Assembly (NCBI RefSeq): GCF_012273895.1
Contig: NC_052111.1
Span: 3,906,001 to 3,970,000 of the forward strand
Direction: 5' to 3'
Length of the DNA: 64,000 nt
From: Zerene cesonia
Taxonomy: Eukaryota > Arthropoda > Insecta > Lepidoptera > Pieridae
Shown here: positions 23,365-35,231 of the stretch, in pieces
Layout of the letters: the number at the start of each line of letters is the position of its first letter
Numbering within the stretch: the stretch's first letter is position 1
Notes under the pieces: model-generated
What the model saw: the letters and a program-made list of their open reading frames with translations, nothing else
Database searches by the model: none
Told to the model about the DNA's origin: nothing
Position numbers and translations under genes: made by a program

Positions 23365-23530
23365 ATGGCTAAGCGGCGGGCCCTAAAGCATCGGTCAGGT
23401 TGGCAGTGTGCGCGGCGGTTGTTTCCGATATGCGCTTGGGCATGCGCCGTGCTTGTTCCTCTCGTTTCTAACGTAAATGCTGATGTTGATACTTCTACTG
23501 GCCATGGAGATAATACGCTTACCAACTCAG
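23365..23530 (+). CDS. First coding exon of an unidentified secreted or membrane protein, left copy (partial)
   Basis: ATG at 23365 opens 55 codons plus one base, ending at a consensus donor (cag|gtaagt at 23531). The peptide starts MAKRRALKHRSGW, then has a hydrophobic core (LFPICAWACAVLVPLVS) and a likely cleavage after NVNA, leaving DVDTSTGHGDNTLTNS. This is a classic signal peptide. Strong support for coding: the right-arm copy (45575-45410) differs at only two bases, both synonymous (AAG/AAA at Lys3, CGG/AGG at Arg5). No downstream exon was recognised before the central gap 10.5 kb away, so the rest of the gene is missing from the window. I do not recognise the family. Confidence 0.7.
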
Positions 23531-23858
23531 GTAAGTCTAAATAGAAAGTAATTGTATCAAACACAGTCTGAGGCCACAAGGGAGAAACTTTTGTTAAATT
23601 ATTATCTATATTGGAAGAAAAACATAACAAACATAAAAAAGTTATTCATGCTCCTCAACAATGGATCTATTTTATCTGAACCCTTTTTTTACGTAACTAA
23701 TAAACCTGCGCTTAGCCTTATTATATTATATTGTTACTATGACTAATAAGCGAAGAACCGCAATTTAATTTAAAAATATCTATGTCCTTATTTTCTTCGT
23801 TAATTAACGGTAATTCAAATCCTTCGATATTGATTAGTATATATATAATGGGATGTTC

Positions 23859-23882
23859 GCATGCTTGCATGCTTGCATGCTC
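23859..23882. repeat. Tandem gcatgctt repeat, three units
   Basis: Three head-to-tail copies of an 8-bp unit, each containing the palindrome GCATGC. It is conserved in the right arm at about 45055-45077. Confidence 0.75.
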
Positions 23883-26800
23883 TTGCTCTTATCTTTGTGG
23901 GATTTAAACGTTTATGTTTATTTTATGGAGGAAAATTATTTACACAGTGTTTGTATATAACAATTAAACAGCATAAAAAATTATATGACTAAGAAATAAC
24001 ACAACGGTTATATATAAATAAAAAAACTATATGAAAGTCAGCTTCAATACGTACATTTTTTATAAAGTTTTCTTTCTATCAAAATAATGGTAACATATAC
24101 TATAGCTCTAGTTAATGGTTTACTTATATTATCCCTATTCATGGGTTGTTTTGTAAAAACCCTATGTATTTGGCAATTGTTTGTGGCATAACAACAAACG
24201 ATTAAAACACTTGACATTTGACGAATAAAAAAAGACGAAAGTACTTCGTGGTGGGGCTGGGTTATAATTAATGATTTAAATATTCAATTTATTATACTGA
24301 AAATATATTTATTGTTTGAATTAAAATAACAAATAATGATACGATTCTTGCTGTTTTTCTCTTTTGGCCTAATATAAGAGCTGTTGAATCAATTATGTTT
24401 AAGGTTATTTGAATATATAAAAACTTGATTTAAAAAAATAGAAAATTGTTTTATCAACTAGCACAGTAAAATAACATACTTACTAGGTAAAATGCTTGGA
24501 GCAATTTCTTAGAACTGTATCTGTTTCTGACGGTGTTATTTAGGTTTTTTTTTGGATTTATTTAAGAATATGTTTATGTATGTTATTGCTATGATGATAT
24601 TATTTAACAGTCTACTTTTTCTAGTTGAGTAGTTCTTGGGTCGATGCCGCTTATAATCACAATTATTATGGACATTACTTATGCTTTTCTAATGAAAATA
24701 AATTATTTATTGACCGTTCGTATTGATCACGCACACACATTATTTTGTAGACCATTATAGATACTGGTTGATTAAGACTAGACTAGATTTGTGTCAGTTT
24801 GATATTTTTCGCACTTATTAACCTAATCAAAGATGCAAATCAACAATCAAACCAAATCATTAAAATTCGTTCAGGCGTTCTTGAGTAATGAAAAAAATGT
24901 GGTGTTACAAATACGACTTTTTTTTTCTGCATACTAGATGGAAGTCCCGGCGTCATCGGCGTGGAAAGCGCTACTGCGCGTATAATACTATGATGATTAT
25001 TTGATAATATAGACTATTTATACCTATTTCTGTATCAAATCATATACACATTGTATGAAATAAAAAAGAAACACAGGACTAGTATAACAAATATTAATAA
25101 ATTTTTCTCTCTGTATGTTTCACGCGCGTGTACCTATTAATGTTTATTAAAATGACACATATTTAAATTTTAAATAACTGAGACTCACATTTTAGTTTCG
25201 GATAAAAGTTAAAAAATTTTTCTTAAGTAGAGATAATTAGAATATTGTAACCAAAACTGAAATCTAACTCAAACTCAAACATTTACTGATTATTATATCC
25301 ATTAGAACTTTTGAATTGTCATAACATAGTTTTAACATTTACTACCGGTTCAGAAAGCAGTTTCTGCAGAGAAAAGCCAACAAGAAACTCTGTAGTTGGT
25401 CTTTTAAAATAATATAAATCTTACATTTAAATTCTACATATTATGTAATATGTACATAACATTGATACAAAAGAACTGTCCTGTAGTTCTTAAGCGACAA
25501 AATTGCATGGATTATTATCTTCCATACATTCAGTAACGCTATATAACCACTAATCCGAATTATGCCGTATAGTGAGGTATTAAATGAATATATTTTTAAC
25601 TATACTATAGTAGGTTTTGAGCTGATACATTTTTTATATAATTTAGTACTTTACTATTTTGTAAGGCGTTCGGATTCGGTATCTTGGGTAAAATTTTCTT
25701 TAATAAACCAACGATTAACGTTTTACCCGGTTTAGTTTAAAAATAATATTTTCATTACAAAACGTGTCTTTTTTGGGGGAATATTTTAGAAAGGCTTTCA
25801 TTATATATTATCTATGATATGAAAACAATGAAAAAAATTTAAAGTTTATTTCTAAAACGTCGTTTTTTTAATACAAAAACAAAACTAATTTCTGTATTCA
25901 ATATAGTACCTTTACCTTTGCCTTTGAGAAGAGCTTTGGTTTCCGTGAAGAATTTTATGAATAAAATAAAAATAGATAACTTATTTCATAAAACTGCAAT
26001 ACATTTTCTTTTATGAAGTAGTCGGGTTACAAGATGTTTTTAATGATGTTGTTTCGTTTACATTGCGATAATGATGTACTTGCATATTACGCAATAGAAA
26101 TAGATAATTAATATCTAGACATAATATAATTAATAGGACATAATTAATTTAATAGGTTATAATAATTACCGATTTCATTATCGTAATACTATATTTTGGA
26201 ATTATTAATCCTTGTATATGATACATATTTGCATATTGTAGTTATTGAATAAAAATTACACGTGGGAATTATATACTTATTAAGATAGTGAGCAATTTGT
26301 TTTTTACGTACAGTTATTTTGGAATAGAGTATATTTAATTACAATATAGTATGTTACTAAGTACTTATGTCATAGTTTTTATTCTTATAATATAAACTCT
26401 CGAAGGCACCGCCTGTTTTCAGCCGCTTTCTTTTTTGTTGTATGTTTTTAAAATTTTGCAGCTACAAGACAAACCAAAAATCAAATACATTCCGTTCATG
26501 CGTTCTTAGAAAATATGTTAAGACAATTATAATTCTTACAATTATGTATGTTCTAATTAAGATGTATTGCCGGTCGTGCACAAAATATCATTTTAGCCTT
26601 GAAACTTAAACTCTAATTAATGAGGCGCCCACTATGTCGAGCAGATTTGAATTGGTTCAAGCAATAATTATGGTAAGAGCGGTATACGCGTTAGTGCAGT
26701 ATTATATTAGTGATGCAGACATAGTCATGCCAGTAATTTGCTAGTCATAAATTACACGTTTAACTGAATTACGCGCGTTGAAAGCATTCCACTATTGCCG

Positions 26801-29800
26801 AATGTGAACCATTTTCATTTCCCTGAAACTCTCGCGCGTCCACTGATATGTAGGTATTCGGCGCACTTTACAAATGAGCTCTGAATCAATGAAATTTAAT
26901 TAACGTCACGGTATGCTCTATTGTATGTGTAAGGCCGATTATGAAGAAATTTAAAGTGAATCACATTGGTTCTACGTTAGTTATGACTATTTATCTGATA
27001 TATGTATAGATTTAAACTATCTCTGAAATTATATGATTTAATTAATTGATCTCACAAATTGATTTTAACAATTTACGGGTTGATTTCAAACTAATTTATT
27101 TGCTTTAATTTTGTTATTCATATACCTTGATGGATAGAGCTATTGAAAACAGGCCAGACTCAAATGTGTCTCAAAATCAAAAATTCGAAAAAATTGGCAA
27201 TGGAAACTTTTATGGGAAATAGAACCTTATATTACGAAAATAAAACTGTTTCATGCGAGTGAAATCAGGGATCAAGAGCAAGTTTTTCGTTGAGCCCGAC
27301 TTAAAATGCAATAGCGTAGATGTTAATTAATAAATATGGGAGGTATTACATGCAGCTTAAACGATATATATATTGCTATTAGTAGTATCCAATTGGTAGC
27401 TGTGGTAAGTTAAACTCTTTGTCGTCCGGAACTTGCTATAACTAAGTAACAAATTAATCAAGATTTCACCTCGCACCCAATGTGAACTATGATTTCTAGC
27501 CGAGAACAATGGGTTCGAGGCGTAGCTGAATCTAACTTGTAGAACTTGAATCGCGGCGCTGCTACATTTATAGAGACCTTTTGTTACGGAGCCAAGTAAT
27601 GAAAGCTTTGATAATAATTTAGGAATAGCAGAAGTGTCGCCGTTTAATAGTGAAAACAGGGTCCGTGAATTCCAGTGAGAGGTGGGCTCTATCGTCGGAT
27701 GACAACTGGGCGCCCACAGCAAACTTAAATAATTATCATCATTGTGCTCGGGAACGACAAACGATTTAATTGTTCATTTACATTTGCAACCATGATGCTA
27801 GTTCTGAACTATTTTACTTGGCACTTATTTCACGCCATCCATCCACGCAGGGGCTGTGCCGTCCACGGTTAATGGCCTGAAAAATGAATTGTTATAATCA
27901 TGTTACTGGAACGTTCAGAATGCATGCTTCAAAAAAATGTTACGGTAAGTTACGGTGTTTTTATTATATTGCAAATGACATTACAACCAAAGTGAAATTA
28001 CTTATAATTTTATTGCATAATAAATTCTAGTTTACAGCTCCTTTTATAATTTTCTATATTCACTGTAAATAAAAGCTATAATTTTGATATTTAATTAAGT
28101 TAAATTTGTCTTTTAACCACTGCACCAGTAAGTATATGGGTAGGTAGAAGATAAAAATACAATAACATAACAGAAACTCATAATAATTATTCCAAACGCA
28201 TTAAAGCTTGGAAGTAAATAAAGTCATTCGATGTGAAAATAACCTAGAAACAATAGATGTCAGGTATGCAGCATGCCAAGTGAATTTTCTTAATATAATG
28301 TGGGCTTTTATTCGAAGGGGCGCGGTGATATTGCATAATGAAATTACAAGAGACATTCGCGGAGTCGTCCTATGGTATTAATTTGTATCAAGAATTTGTA
28401 GAGATTTAGCTTGGACCGAGACGGATTGTTCATAGCAGCCGGCGAGCTTTAACACTTATTAAGGGGGTGCATCCCCACGACAGATGTAGGGGAGGTCTCG
28501 CCATTTGCGTAATGTCAGGAATGGTTACACTCGATTTAATAAAACTCAGACAACATTACATTCTGAAGAATTTAAGAGCAATTCGTTTTAGAGACATAGC
28601 GAGAAACAAAAACCGTAAGCCGAAACGTGCTTAAAATACATCGCATCGGCTTGGATTCCTTATCGATGGCAATTGAGATAGGTACTTATGGCTTTTCGAG
28701 TGGCTCAGCTTCGTTTAATTTGTTGTTTCAACACGGAATTTTTATTAACGTCTCCCCTCACTTTATATTTTTAGAACGATTTCCATACAATTAAAATAAT
28801 TCGCGTTATATACATTTAAGTGTAATAATAATAAAAATGTAAAATAAAATAATAACAAGTATGAAATGAAGAATAAATTATCAAAAAATTGACACTTGTA
28901 CCTTAACAATCTTGATATATCAATATAAAGATTGTTTCGTTAATGCGTAATTGTTTTTAATATTAACGTTTCATAAGAGTTCTAGTCATATGTTTTCATG
29001 TTTTCTCAGGGTTACATAAGGAATCTTGTAAGGTTTCATTAGTTTTAGCGATAGGGGGACATGACGTATCAGTTTACTTTTAGCATTGTCTGGATGATAA
29101 AAATTTACGATATTGCGAAAGTATGTCGACGACAAGGTGGAGGACGATCAGTTCACATCTTTTTCTTAACGAAATGTGTCATAGAAGATTTCGTTTTGTT
29201 ATAAATTTTATTAAGCTTGGCATATATGAGTTACTGGAACTATTATAGAACATTCACGTTATTCTCATCATTGCTAAAATGCAGTCTTACTAATATTACT
29301 ATACAGCGACAACCGCATGCAACATCAAAGCGAGTAACACAATGTGTATAACATTGAAGCACTGAAAGGCATATCTGCGTGGAATTATATCGTAACATAC
29401 ATTTTACTTGCAAATATAATCACATTTTGTCCAAGCCTCTGTATTAGCTTTGTGACGGGGCTCAGAAATTAATAGCAACAGAGCGTGTGTCGATCGGAAA
29501 CACAGGGGGATCCACTCAGCAGATGCTTATCTACACGCTCCATGCCGATTCTGTCTCGTAGTGTGGGATTGTAGGATACATTTATGCCATACTTATGGAA
29601 TTATCTCGACGTGACGATAAATAGCCTATTAATCTTCTTATATCCTTTGTGTAAGATTAATGGTGAGGCTTAATACATTTTTTTAACATTTGAGCTTTTG
29701 TTTTCCTTTTTCTTTAGTTAAACTTATTATTGTAATGGCTATAAAAATATTGTTATTCTTAGATGTCTATAGAAATAGGAAAATATACATCAGGAGTTGT

Positions 29801-30083
29801 TCCGATGTATTGGTTGTATGATTTATTTTATTTTATAATATCTATTTATTATGGGCATATATCTAAAACGTTAATTTATTTAAGATATCGTTGTGCATTT
29901 GATTACATGTAGCGTATTTCGCTTAGTAGTATATACTTGCATGTCGGTGAGGCGAGCACAAGGAAAATTATTAATACATCGATAATACCTATCTTCTTCA
30001 ATCAATTAGATAAAATCAATAGATATCGTAATATGTATATTCTTCGATAACATAAATTAATAAAAAAATTTACATATAGGTTT

Positions 30084-30110
30084 AGACATAGACATAGACA
30101 TAGACATACA
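30084..30110. repeat. Hexanucleotide microsatellite (tagaca)n
   Basis: Four units of a tagaca-type hexamer are seen here, while the right arm (about 38824-38845) has three. This is a typical allelic microsatellite length difference. Confidence 0.7.
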
Positions 30111-31021
30111 TTTTTTTAAATATTGTTCATAAAATTACTATTATATAAATAAAAAAAAAAGTTTTTCATTTTATTTAAAATAATTTGTTTTTTATTCATT
30201 CAAAGAATAATATTCCAATCCATGGACGATGTTGATTTACAGCAAAAAAACTTTAGTTTAAGGCCTTGTATATAATAAATACATCGAGCCTGTTCACCAT
30301 ATCTAATACCTATAACTAAATTGATCATTATAACACAATAACATACTTAAATTTAGGGAGACATATAGTAACATGTGGCTAAAGTATTAGATGTATAATA
30401 TAATTAATGATCGATTTTACCCTGTCAACCATAGAGAATGGCTCGTGGCACCCCCGCAAATTTTTACTGACTTAAAATGAGAGACCCTAGGGACCATCAT
30501 GCCTTTTAATTTGCAAGCATTAGGTTAGGGGTGCGCTACCGCTACCGTCAATGTTCTTGCGAAAATATATGTTCTATCGAAAATAAAAGTGTTGTGACTA
30601 GAATATGATTTATAGATTTTTGATTTTAGCGTTAGTATTGCCAGTGGTTTTAATTTTTAAATATATTTTAATTTTTTATATAAAAATACTAATTTTTTTA
30701 TATTACTAAAACTTTTATTTTATTATTATACATTAGTTATAAACTTGTCCAATGTTCTTCAATTAATGCACATCAGGTCTACATCGGGAGCGATTTAAAC
30801 TTATTTTATATTTATATAATATGTTTTTATTTTATTTACATTTTTTATACAACTAAATTATTTTTATTATTTTATTATTATTTTATTTAGTTGGATAAAA
30901 ATTAAAATAAGGTGACAAAATAAATTTAAAACAAATCTTATACCACGCAGCTAAAACATAATAATTATTTATTATGCACGATAGAATGACGAGAACATTG
31001 GAAATTAAAATGCATTCGTAC

Positions 31022-31148
31022 TGGTACCAGATCTGGAAGTCGCAAAACTGATCGGTACGGTTGATGTCGTTACTAGTTGGTGGATGGCCGAGTAGCCGCG
31101 AGCAGTCCTCGCGGGCGCTGCGTCCCGCTGGGACACACTCCGTCACCC
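31022..31148 (-). CDS. Candidate internal exon of an unidentified gene on the minus strand, left copy
   Basis: A GC-rich island in AT-rich DNA is open on the minus strand after an acceptor-like site (tttttcaaacag|GG). It encodes about 40 residues (TECVPAGRSAREDCSRLLGH, then PPTSNDINRTDQFCDFQIW), followed by possible donors gtaccag (31027) or gtacga (31021). Cysteine spacing hints at a small extracellular module, but I cannot name one. The right copy (37783-37909) has a Cys-to-Tyr change in the TEC position, which argues against a strict disulfide role. It could instead be a conserved regulatory block. No linked exons were found. Confidence 0.25.
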
Positions 31149-31356
31149 CTGTTTGAAAAACCATAACCGGCATCCGAATCAATATTTGAGGATTTGTTTA
31201 CGGTGGCAATAATATATAAATCTTGGGTAGATGTTTAGGCAATTACTATAGCGCTTAAGGTTTTTAAGGCTCAAGAAAAATATTTGCAATAAGGCTGATC
31301 TTCCAATATTCATTTTAATGTTATATACCACCTCTTACAGTGATCTATATTTTAAA

Positions 31357-31610
31357 CTAGCTTTCCGCCCGCTTCTACGCCCGTACAGTCGAAGGAAATT
31401 CCCAGGGGAATGATGAGGCAAAAAGTAGTCTATGTCACTTTTATCCTTCCTACTATTTCTAGACAAATCATGAGCTTCGGCACGAACTGAGCCATCTTGC
31501 GCCGAGAAATTATCTTAGCAAATTTTAATGGGTGGTTATAGTTGCTAATCATCAGGTGATCCAACAACTCGATTGTTCGCTATGATATAAAAGAAGATTA
31601 TAAAAGAAGA
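31357..31610 (-). mobile_element. Mosaic of Helitron 3' end and family X retroposon fragment, left copy
   Basis: The left edge ctagctttccgcccgcttct is a Helitron-type CTAG end in minus orientation. From about 31530 the sequence switches to a decayed family X 3' region (gctaatcatcaggtgatcc, gttcgctatgatataaaa). The orthologous mosaic in the right arm is about 37318-37563. Both arms share the junction, so it predates their divergence. Confidence 0.55.
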
Positions 31611-32249
31611 AGAGACATTGTCAGATAGTGATACCTACTTATTTTGTCAATCCTTTTGTGGCAAATTTTATACCAAGGGTTTCTAAAACCGACGCAGGTC
31701 TTTAAATCATAGTGTATTTTATGAACATAAAAACAAATATGATAAAAATAAGTAGATAAAATTTAAGCGAAGGAAACATATATTTTCATATTTGATCAAT
31801 GTTTGCCTTATGATATTGTTATATCTATTCGGAAGCCATAATAATATCAACATTTAGATAATTTATGTTGACGTATATCAGTTTTTAAACAGCATCCAAT
31901 TTCCTTTATCGCAATATTCATTAATTAAATTATCGCCTGTATACTGGACCTTAATCTCTATAATAATAGGAATAAAAGGAAAATCTCGATATAATGTTTA
32001 TTTGATACATGTAATCGTGACATGATGTATTAGAGTATACCGTCGCCCACTCGCCACCGTTCGGTACATAATGATTATTATTCGTTCTAAATGATGATTT
32101 ATTGCAGGATTAGGCGGGCACATGGTCCATTTCGTGGGGAGATTGGCTTTATTTATATTATAATATCACACGCTGAATCAGCAAGATATTAGCATTGATC
32201 ATTAGATTACGTGTTTCCGTTACCGTCATGTTAACATCAATTAGATTAT

Positions 32250-32388
32250 ATATAATATACTTTTAATTTTTAGTTTTATAGCATTGAAATGCTTTATAAA
32301 TGAGAAATTTTGAAAGAATAGAAAAAATTTGATCCTGCCTCGTGATCAAATTTTTTCTATTCTTTCAAAATTTCTCATATAATATACT
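32250..32388. repeat. Arm-specific 127-bp insertion containing a perfect 35-bp hairpin
   Basis: Direct repeats ATATAATATACT lie at 32250-32261 and 32377-32388. Between them is an insert absent from the right arm, whose single-copy site is 36670-36681. The insert carries perfect 35-bp inverted arms at 32300-32334 and 32344-32378 around a 9-bp loop (ctgcctcgt). A smaller gcattgaaatgc palindrome precedes it. It has no coding potential. Confidence 0.85.
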
Positions 32389-33826
32389 TGTCAATATGTA
32401 TAGTGAAATATAGTATATCTGTATGATATTACCACGCAAAACCTTATAAAGTAAAACCCAATATATGGAAGGTCGTAACAAGAAATCTGTTACGACGTAT
32501 TATTGGTATGATAAAATATTTACATCTAATATGCATCATCATCAAAATACCAAAGTCCATCATGCAGGCCAATTGCGTTACCTTTCATTCATTCACGTTC
32601 ACATTGTTCATGCTGGTATGAAATAGGTTTTTTTTTACTTTGGATAAGGTGGCTTTGTTGAATATAATTTGGAACACTATTATTTTTCTTTGTATTTTAC
32701 ATTTAATATTGACTGTACTTTTGAGAATAAGCCATAAGAATTTTTTTGGAATGTACTTTAAAGCGTTTCTCATGAAAAACTTCCGACTTTACCTCGGCAA
32801 AGAGAAAAAGTTGCTTTATAAGAATCCATTTGTGATTGCCCTCTGTAAACGGCTCAAGTATGACTGCATCTTTGTTAAACGGATTTTTATAAAAAGATTA
32901 AATGCATTTAAAATAACTCGAGAATTTGAAATAAGCATGAAGTTTTTTTACGGACTCATATTTACCTATTTGTAATTAAATGAAAAGGAACATTTATTAA
33001 TGCTTATTCATAAACCTTAATAAATGTGTGCATTGAGAATATAGGATTTTGGAATAAAATGAAGTAAAAATCTTTTTGATAAGATTTGCAAATATTAAAA
33101 TTGAAAGAGAAACATAAGTAAATATGTGACTTAACGAAACCTATACTATTGAATATACCAGATTCACTTTCCACTTTAACAATCGACAAATTTTGTGTAT
33201 TATTGCGTGTCAGTGAAGAATATCTTGAATATTTGATTTAGTTTTGCCACGTACTTTCTATATGTATCGTAAGAGCGACTTAATCGTTATTGGTTCGTTT
33301 CCAGTTCGTGAGCTTAAAAACTCCAATTTTATTCGTAAACCGAACGGTTGTTAATACAACACGGCCCGGAGCGGCCATTGATTCTGAAGGAAAGACAAGT
33401 AGAAAGTTTCCCGAAGACATGAAATCATAGAGCGATTTCTTTTACGACTTCGGTTTCAACTTCATACCGATGAATTATGCAGAAAGGAGAGAGATTTCCT
33501 ATGATAAAAGTCGTAACACCCAAGAGTGCTCTAAAAGTGGGCTTTCACAGTAGAATTGACTAGTCATATACTCGTATTATGCTTTGTACAAATGTTTGTG
33601 TGTGAAATGTAGTGATACCAATTTTCTTGCATATTTTCCTTTATTCCGTATGGATTTACATATTTCTATCTATTTTTTGAATAATAATAAAAGGATTTGT
33701 TTACTGACTAATAAAATAAGTTATCTAAGTTCTTTCTAAAATATCGGCATCGATGTACTAACTGATCTACTTAATATTATCTATACTTGCAAACATGTAT
33801 AGGTAAATCCTATCCTACTAATCATA

Positions 33827-34022
33827 TCATGCTAATATTATAAATGCGAAAGTTTGTAAGGATGTGTGTATGTTTGTTGCTCTTTCACGCAAAAGCTACT
33901 GAACCAATTGCAATGAAATCTGGTACGTAGAAAGCCGAACAACTGGAATAACATATAGGCAACTTTCCCGATATTCCTACGGTATACGGACTTACGCGGG
34001 TGAAACCGCGGAGCGCAGCTAG
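33827..34022 (+). mobile_element. Helitron-like element at the inner end of the left arm
   Basis: It starts TCATGCTAATATTATAAATG after an A and ends CAGCTAG before a T, with the GC-rich hairpin (cgcgggtgaaaccgcgg) just inside the end. It belongs to the same family as 21509-21903. Only 21 bp of further sequence (34023-34043) follow before the gap. The right arm begins inside the orthologous copy, so the two contig ends break at the same repeat. Confidence 0.85.
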
Positions 34023-34043
34023 TATATTATAAACGTATATAAG

Positions 34044-35043
34044 NNNNNNNNNNNNNNNNNNNNNNNNNNNNNNNNNNNNNNNNNNNNNNNNNNNNNNNNN
34101 NNNNNNNNNNNNNNNNNNNNNNNNNNNNNNNNNNNNNNNNNNNNNNNNNNNNNNNNNNNNNNNNNNNNNNNNNNNNNNNNNNNNNNNNNNNNNNNNNNNN
34201 NNNNNNNNNNNNNNNNNNNNNNNNNNNNNNNNNNNNNNNNNNNNNNNNNNNNNNNNNNNNNNNNNNNNNNNNNNNNNNNNNNNNNNNNNNNNNNNNNNNN
34301 NNNNNNNNNNNNNNNNNNNNNNNNNNNNNNNNNNNNNNNNNNNNNNNNNNNNNNNNNNNNNNNNNNNNNNNNNNNNNNNNNNNNNNNNNNNNNNNNNNNN
34401 NNNNNNNNNNNNNNNNNNNNNNNNNNNNNNNNNNNNNNNNNNNNNNNNNNNNNNNNNNNNNNNNNNNNNNNNNNNNNNNNNNNNNNNNNNNNNNNNNNNN
34501 NNNNNNNNNNNNNNNNNNNNNNNNNNNNNNNNNNNNNNNNNNNNNNNNNNNNNNNNNNNNNNNNNNNNNNNNNNNNNNNNNNNNNNNNNNNNNNNNNNNN
34601 NNNNNNNNNNNNNNNNNNNNNNNNNNNNNNNNNNNNNNNNNNNNNNNNNNNNNNNNNNNNNNNNNNNNNNNNNNNNNNNNNNNNNNNNNNNNNNNNNNNN
34701 NNNNNNNNNNNNNNNNNNNNNNNNNNNNNNNNNNNNNNNNNNNNNNNNNNNNNNNNNNNNNNNNNNNNNNNNNNNNNNNNNNNNNNNNNNNNNNNNNNNN
34801 NNNNNNNNNNNNNNNNNNNNNNNNNNNNNNNNNNNNNNNNNNNNNNNNNNNNNNNNNNNNNNNNNNNNNNNNNNNNNNNNNNNNNNNNNNNNNNNNNNNN
34901 NNNNNNNNNNNNNNNNNNNNNNNNNNNNNNNNNNNNNNNNNNNNNNNNNNNNNNNNNNNNNNNNNNNNNNNNNNNNNNNNNNNNNNNNNNNNNNNNNNNN
35001 NNNNNNNNNNNNNNNNNNNNNNNNNNNNNNNNNNNNNNNNNNN
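34044..35043. other. Central assembly gap of exactly 1000 N, at the inverted-repeat axis
   Basis: A placeholder run of exactly 1000 N joining the two mirrored arms. Orientation across it rests only on scaffolding, not on sequence visible here. Open frames running through it are artefacts of N translation. Confidence 0.98.
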
Positions 35044-35231
35044 CGCGGTTTCACCCGCGTAAGTCCGTATACCGTAGGAATATCGGGATAAAAAGTTGCC
35101 TATATGTTATTCCAGTTGTTCGGCTATCTACGTACCAGATTTCATTGCAATTGGTGCAGTAGCTTTTGCGTGAAAGAGCAACAAACACACACACATCCTT
35201 ACAAACTTTCGCATTTATAATATTAGTATGA
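35044..35231 (-). mobile_element. Helitron-like element, truncated by the central gap
   Basis: Orthologue of 33827-34022 in opposite orientation. Its CTAG end and a few adjoining bases are lost in the gap. It starts at cgcggtttcacccgcg and ends at the GA that is the complement of the TC terminus. Confidence 0.85.

Larger units (their letters stand above)
23531..33826. other. Probable long first intron of the signal-peptide gene, left arm
   Basis: About 10.3 kb without a convincing same-strand exon. It contains a tandem gcatgctt repeat (23859-23882), several GC-richer blocks that are almost unchanged between the arms (27400-27720, 28420-28560, 29440-29580), a candidate minus-strand exon (31022-31148), a decayed Helitron/retroposon mosaic (31357-31610) and an arm-specific hairpin insertion (32250-32388). 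The open frames at 27357-27722 and 32640-32975 change amino acids or lose frame between arms and are not called genes. Confidence 0.5.
4975..34043 (+). repeat. Left arm of a giant (about 29 kb) inverted repeat
   Basis: The whole stretch reappears as reverse complement at 35044-64000. Anchor pairs are: SLC12A8 start 8270/60032, SMNDC1 start 16940/52389, signal-peptide exon start 23365/45575, and central Helitron start 33827/35231. The coordinate sums are 68302, 69329, 68940 and 69058. The shifts between them match a few visible indels: right-arm repeats near 61503 and 63430-63770, the left transposon at 14289-15432, the right retroposon at 49184, and the left hairpin insert at 32262. Gene order is unbroken. 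The arms differ by scattered substitutions, roughly 1-3% by eye in non-coding DNA. This looks like allelic divergence, not a gene-converted palindrome, but only read data can settle it. Confidence 0.97.

Noticed and set aside
23859..23882. Possible CRISPR-like or satellite array
   Set aside because: It has only three 8-bp units with no spacers, in a eukaryotic genome; it is a simple tandem repeat.
27357..27722. 121-codon minus-strand frame, with a partner at 41207-41611
   Set aside because: The few differences between arms replace amino acids (Thr/Ala, Thr/Met, Tyr/Phe), and the right copy's end is made of a TA microsatellite. There are no flanking splice-linked exons. It is kept as a possible conserved non-coding block.
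32640..32975. AT-rich 111-codon frame, with a partner at 36083-36409
   Set aside because: There is no ATG at the extended start, and the right arm has a stop where the left has codons at the beginning. The composition is Phe/Leu/Ile/Lys-rich, as in AT-rich non-coding DNA. No domain was recognised.
33885..35054. Long open frame across the central gap
   Set aside because: It is also mostly N, and its ends translate a Helitron-like repeat.
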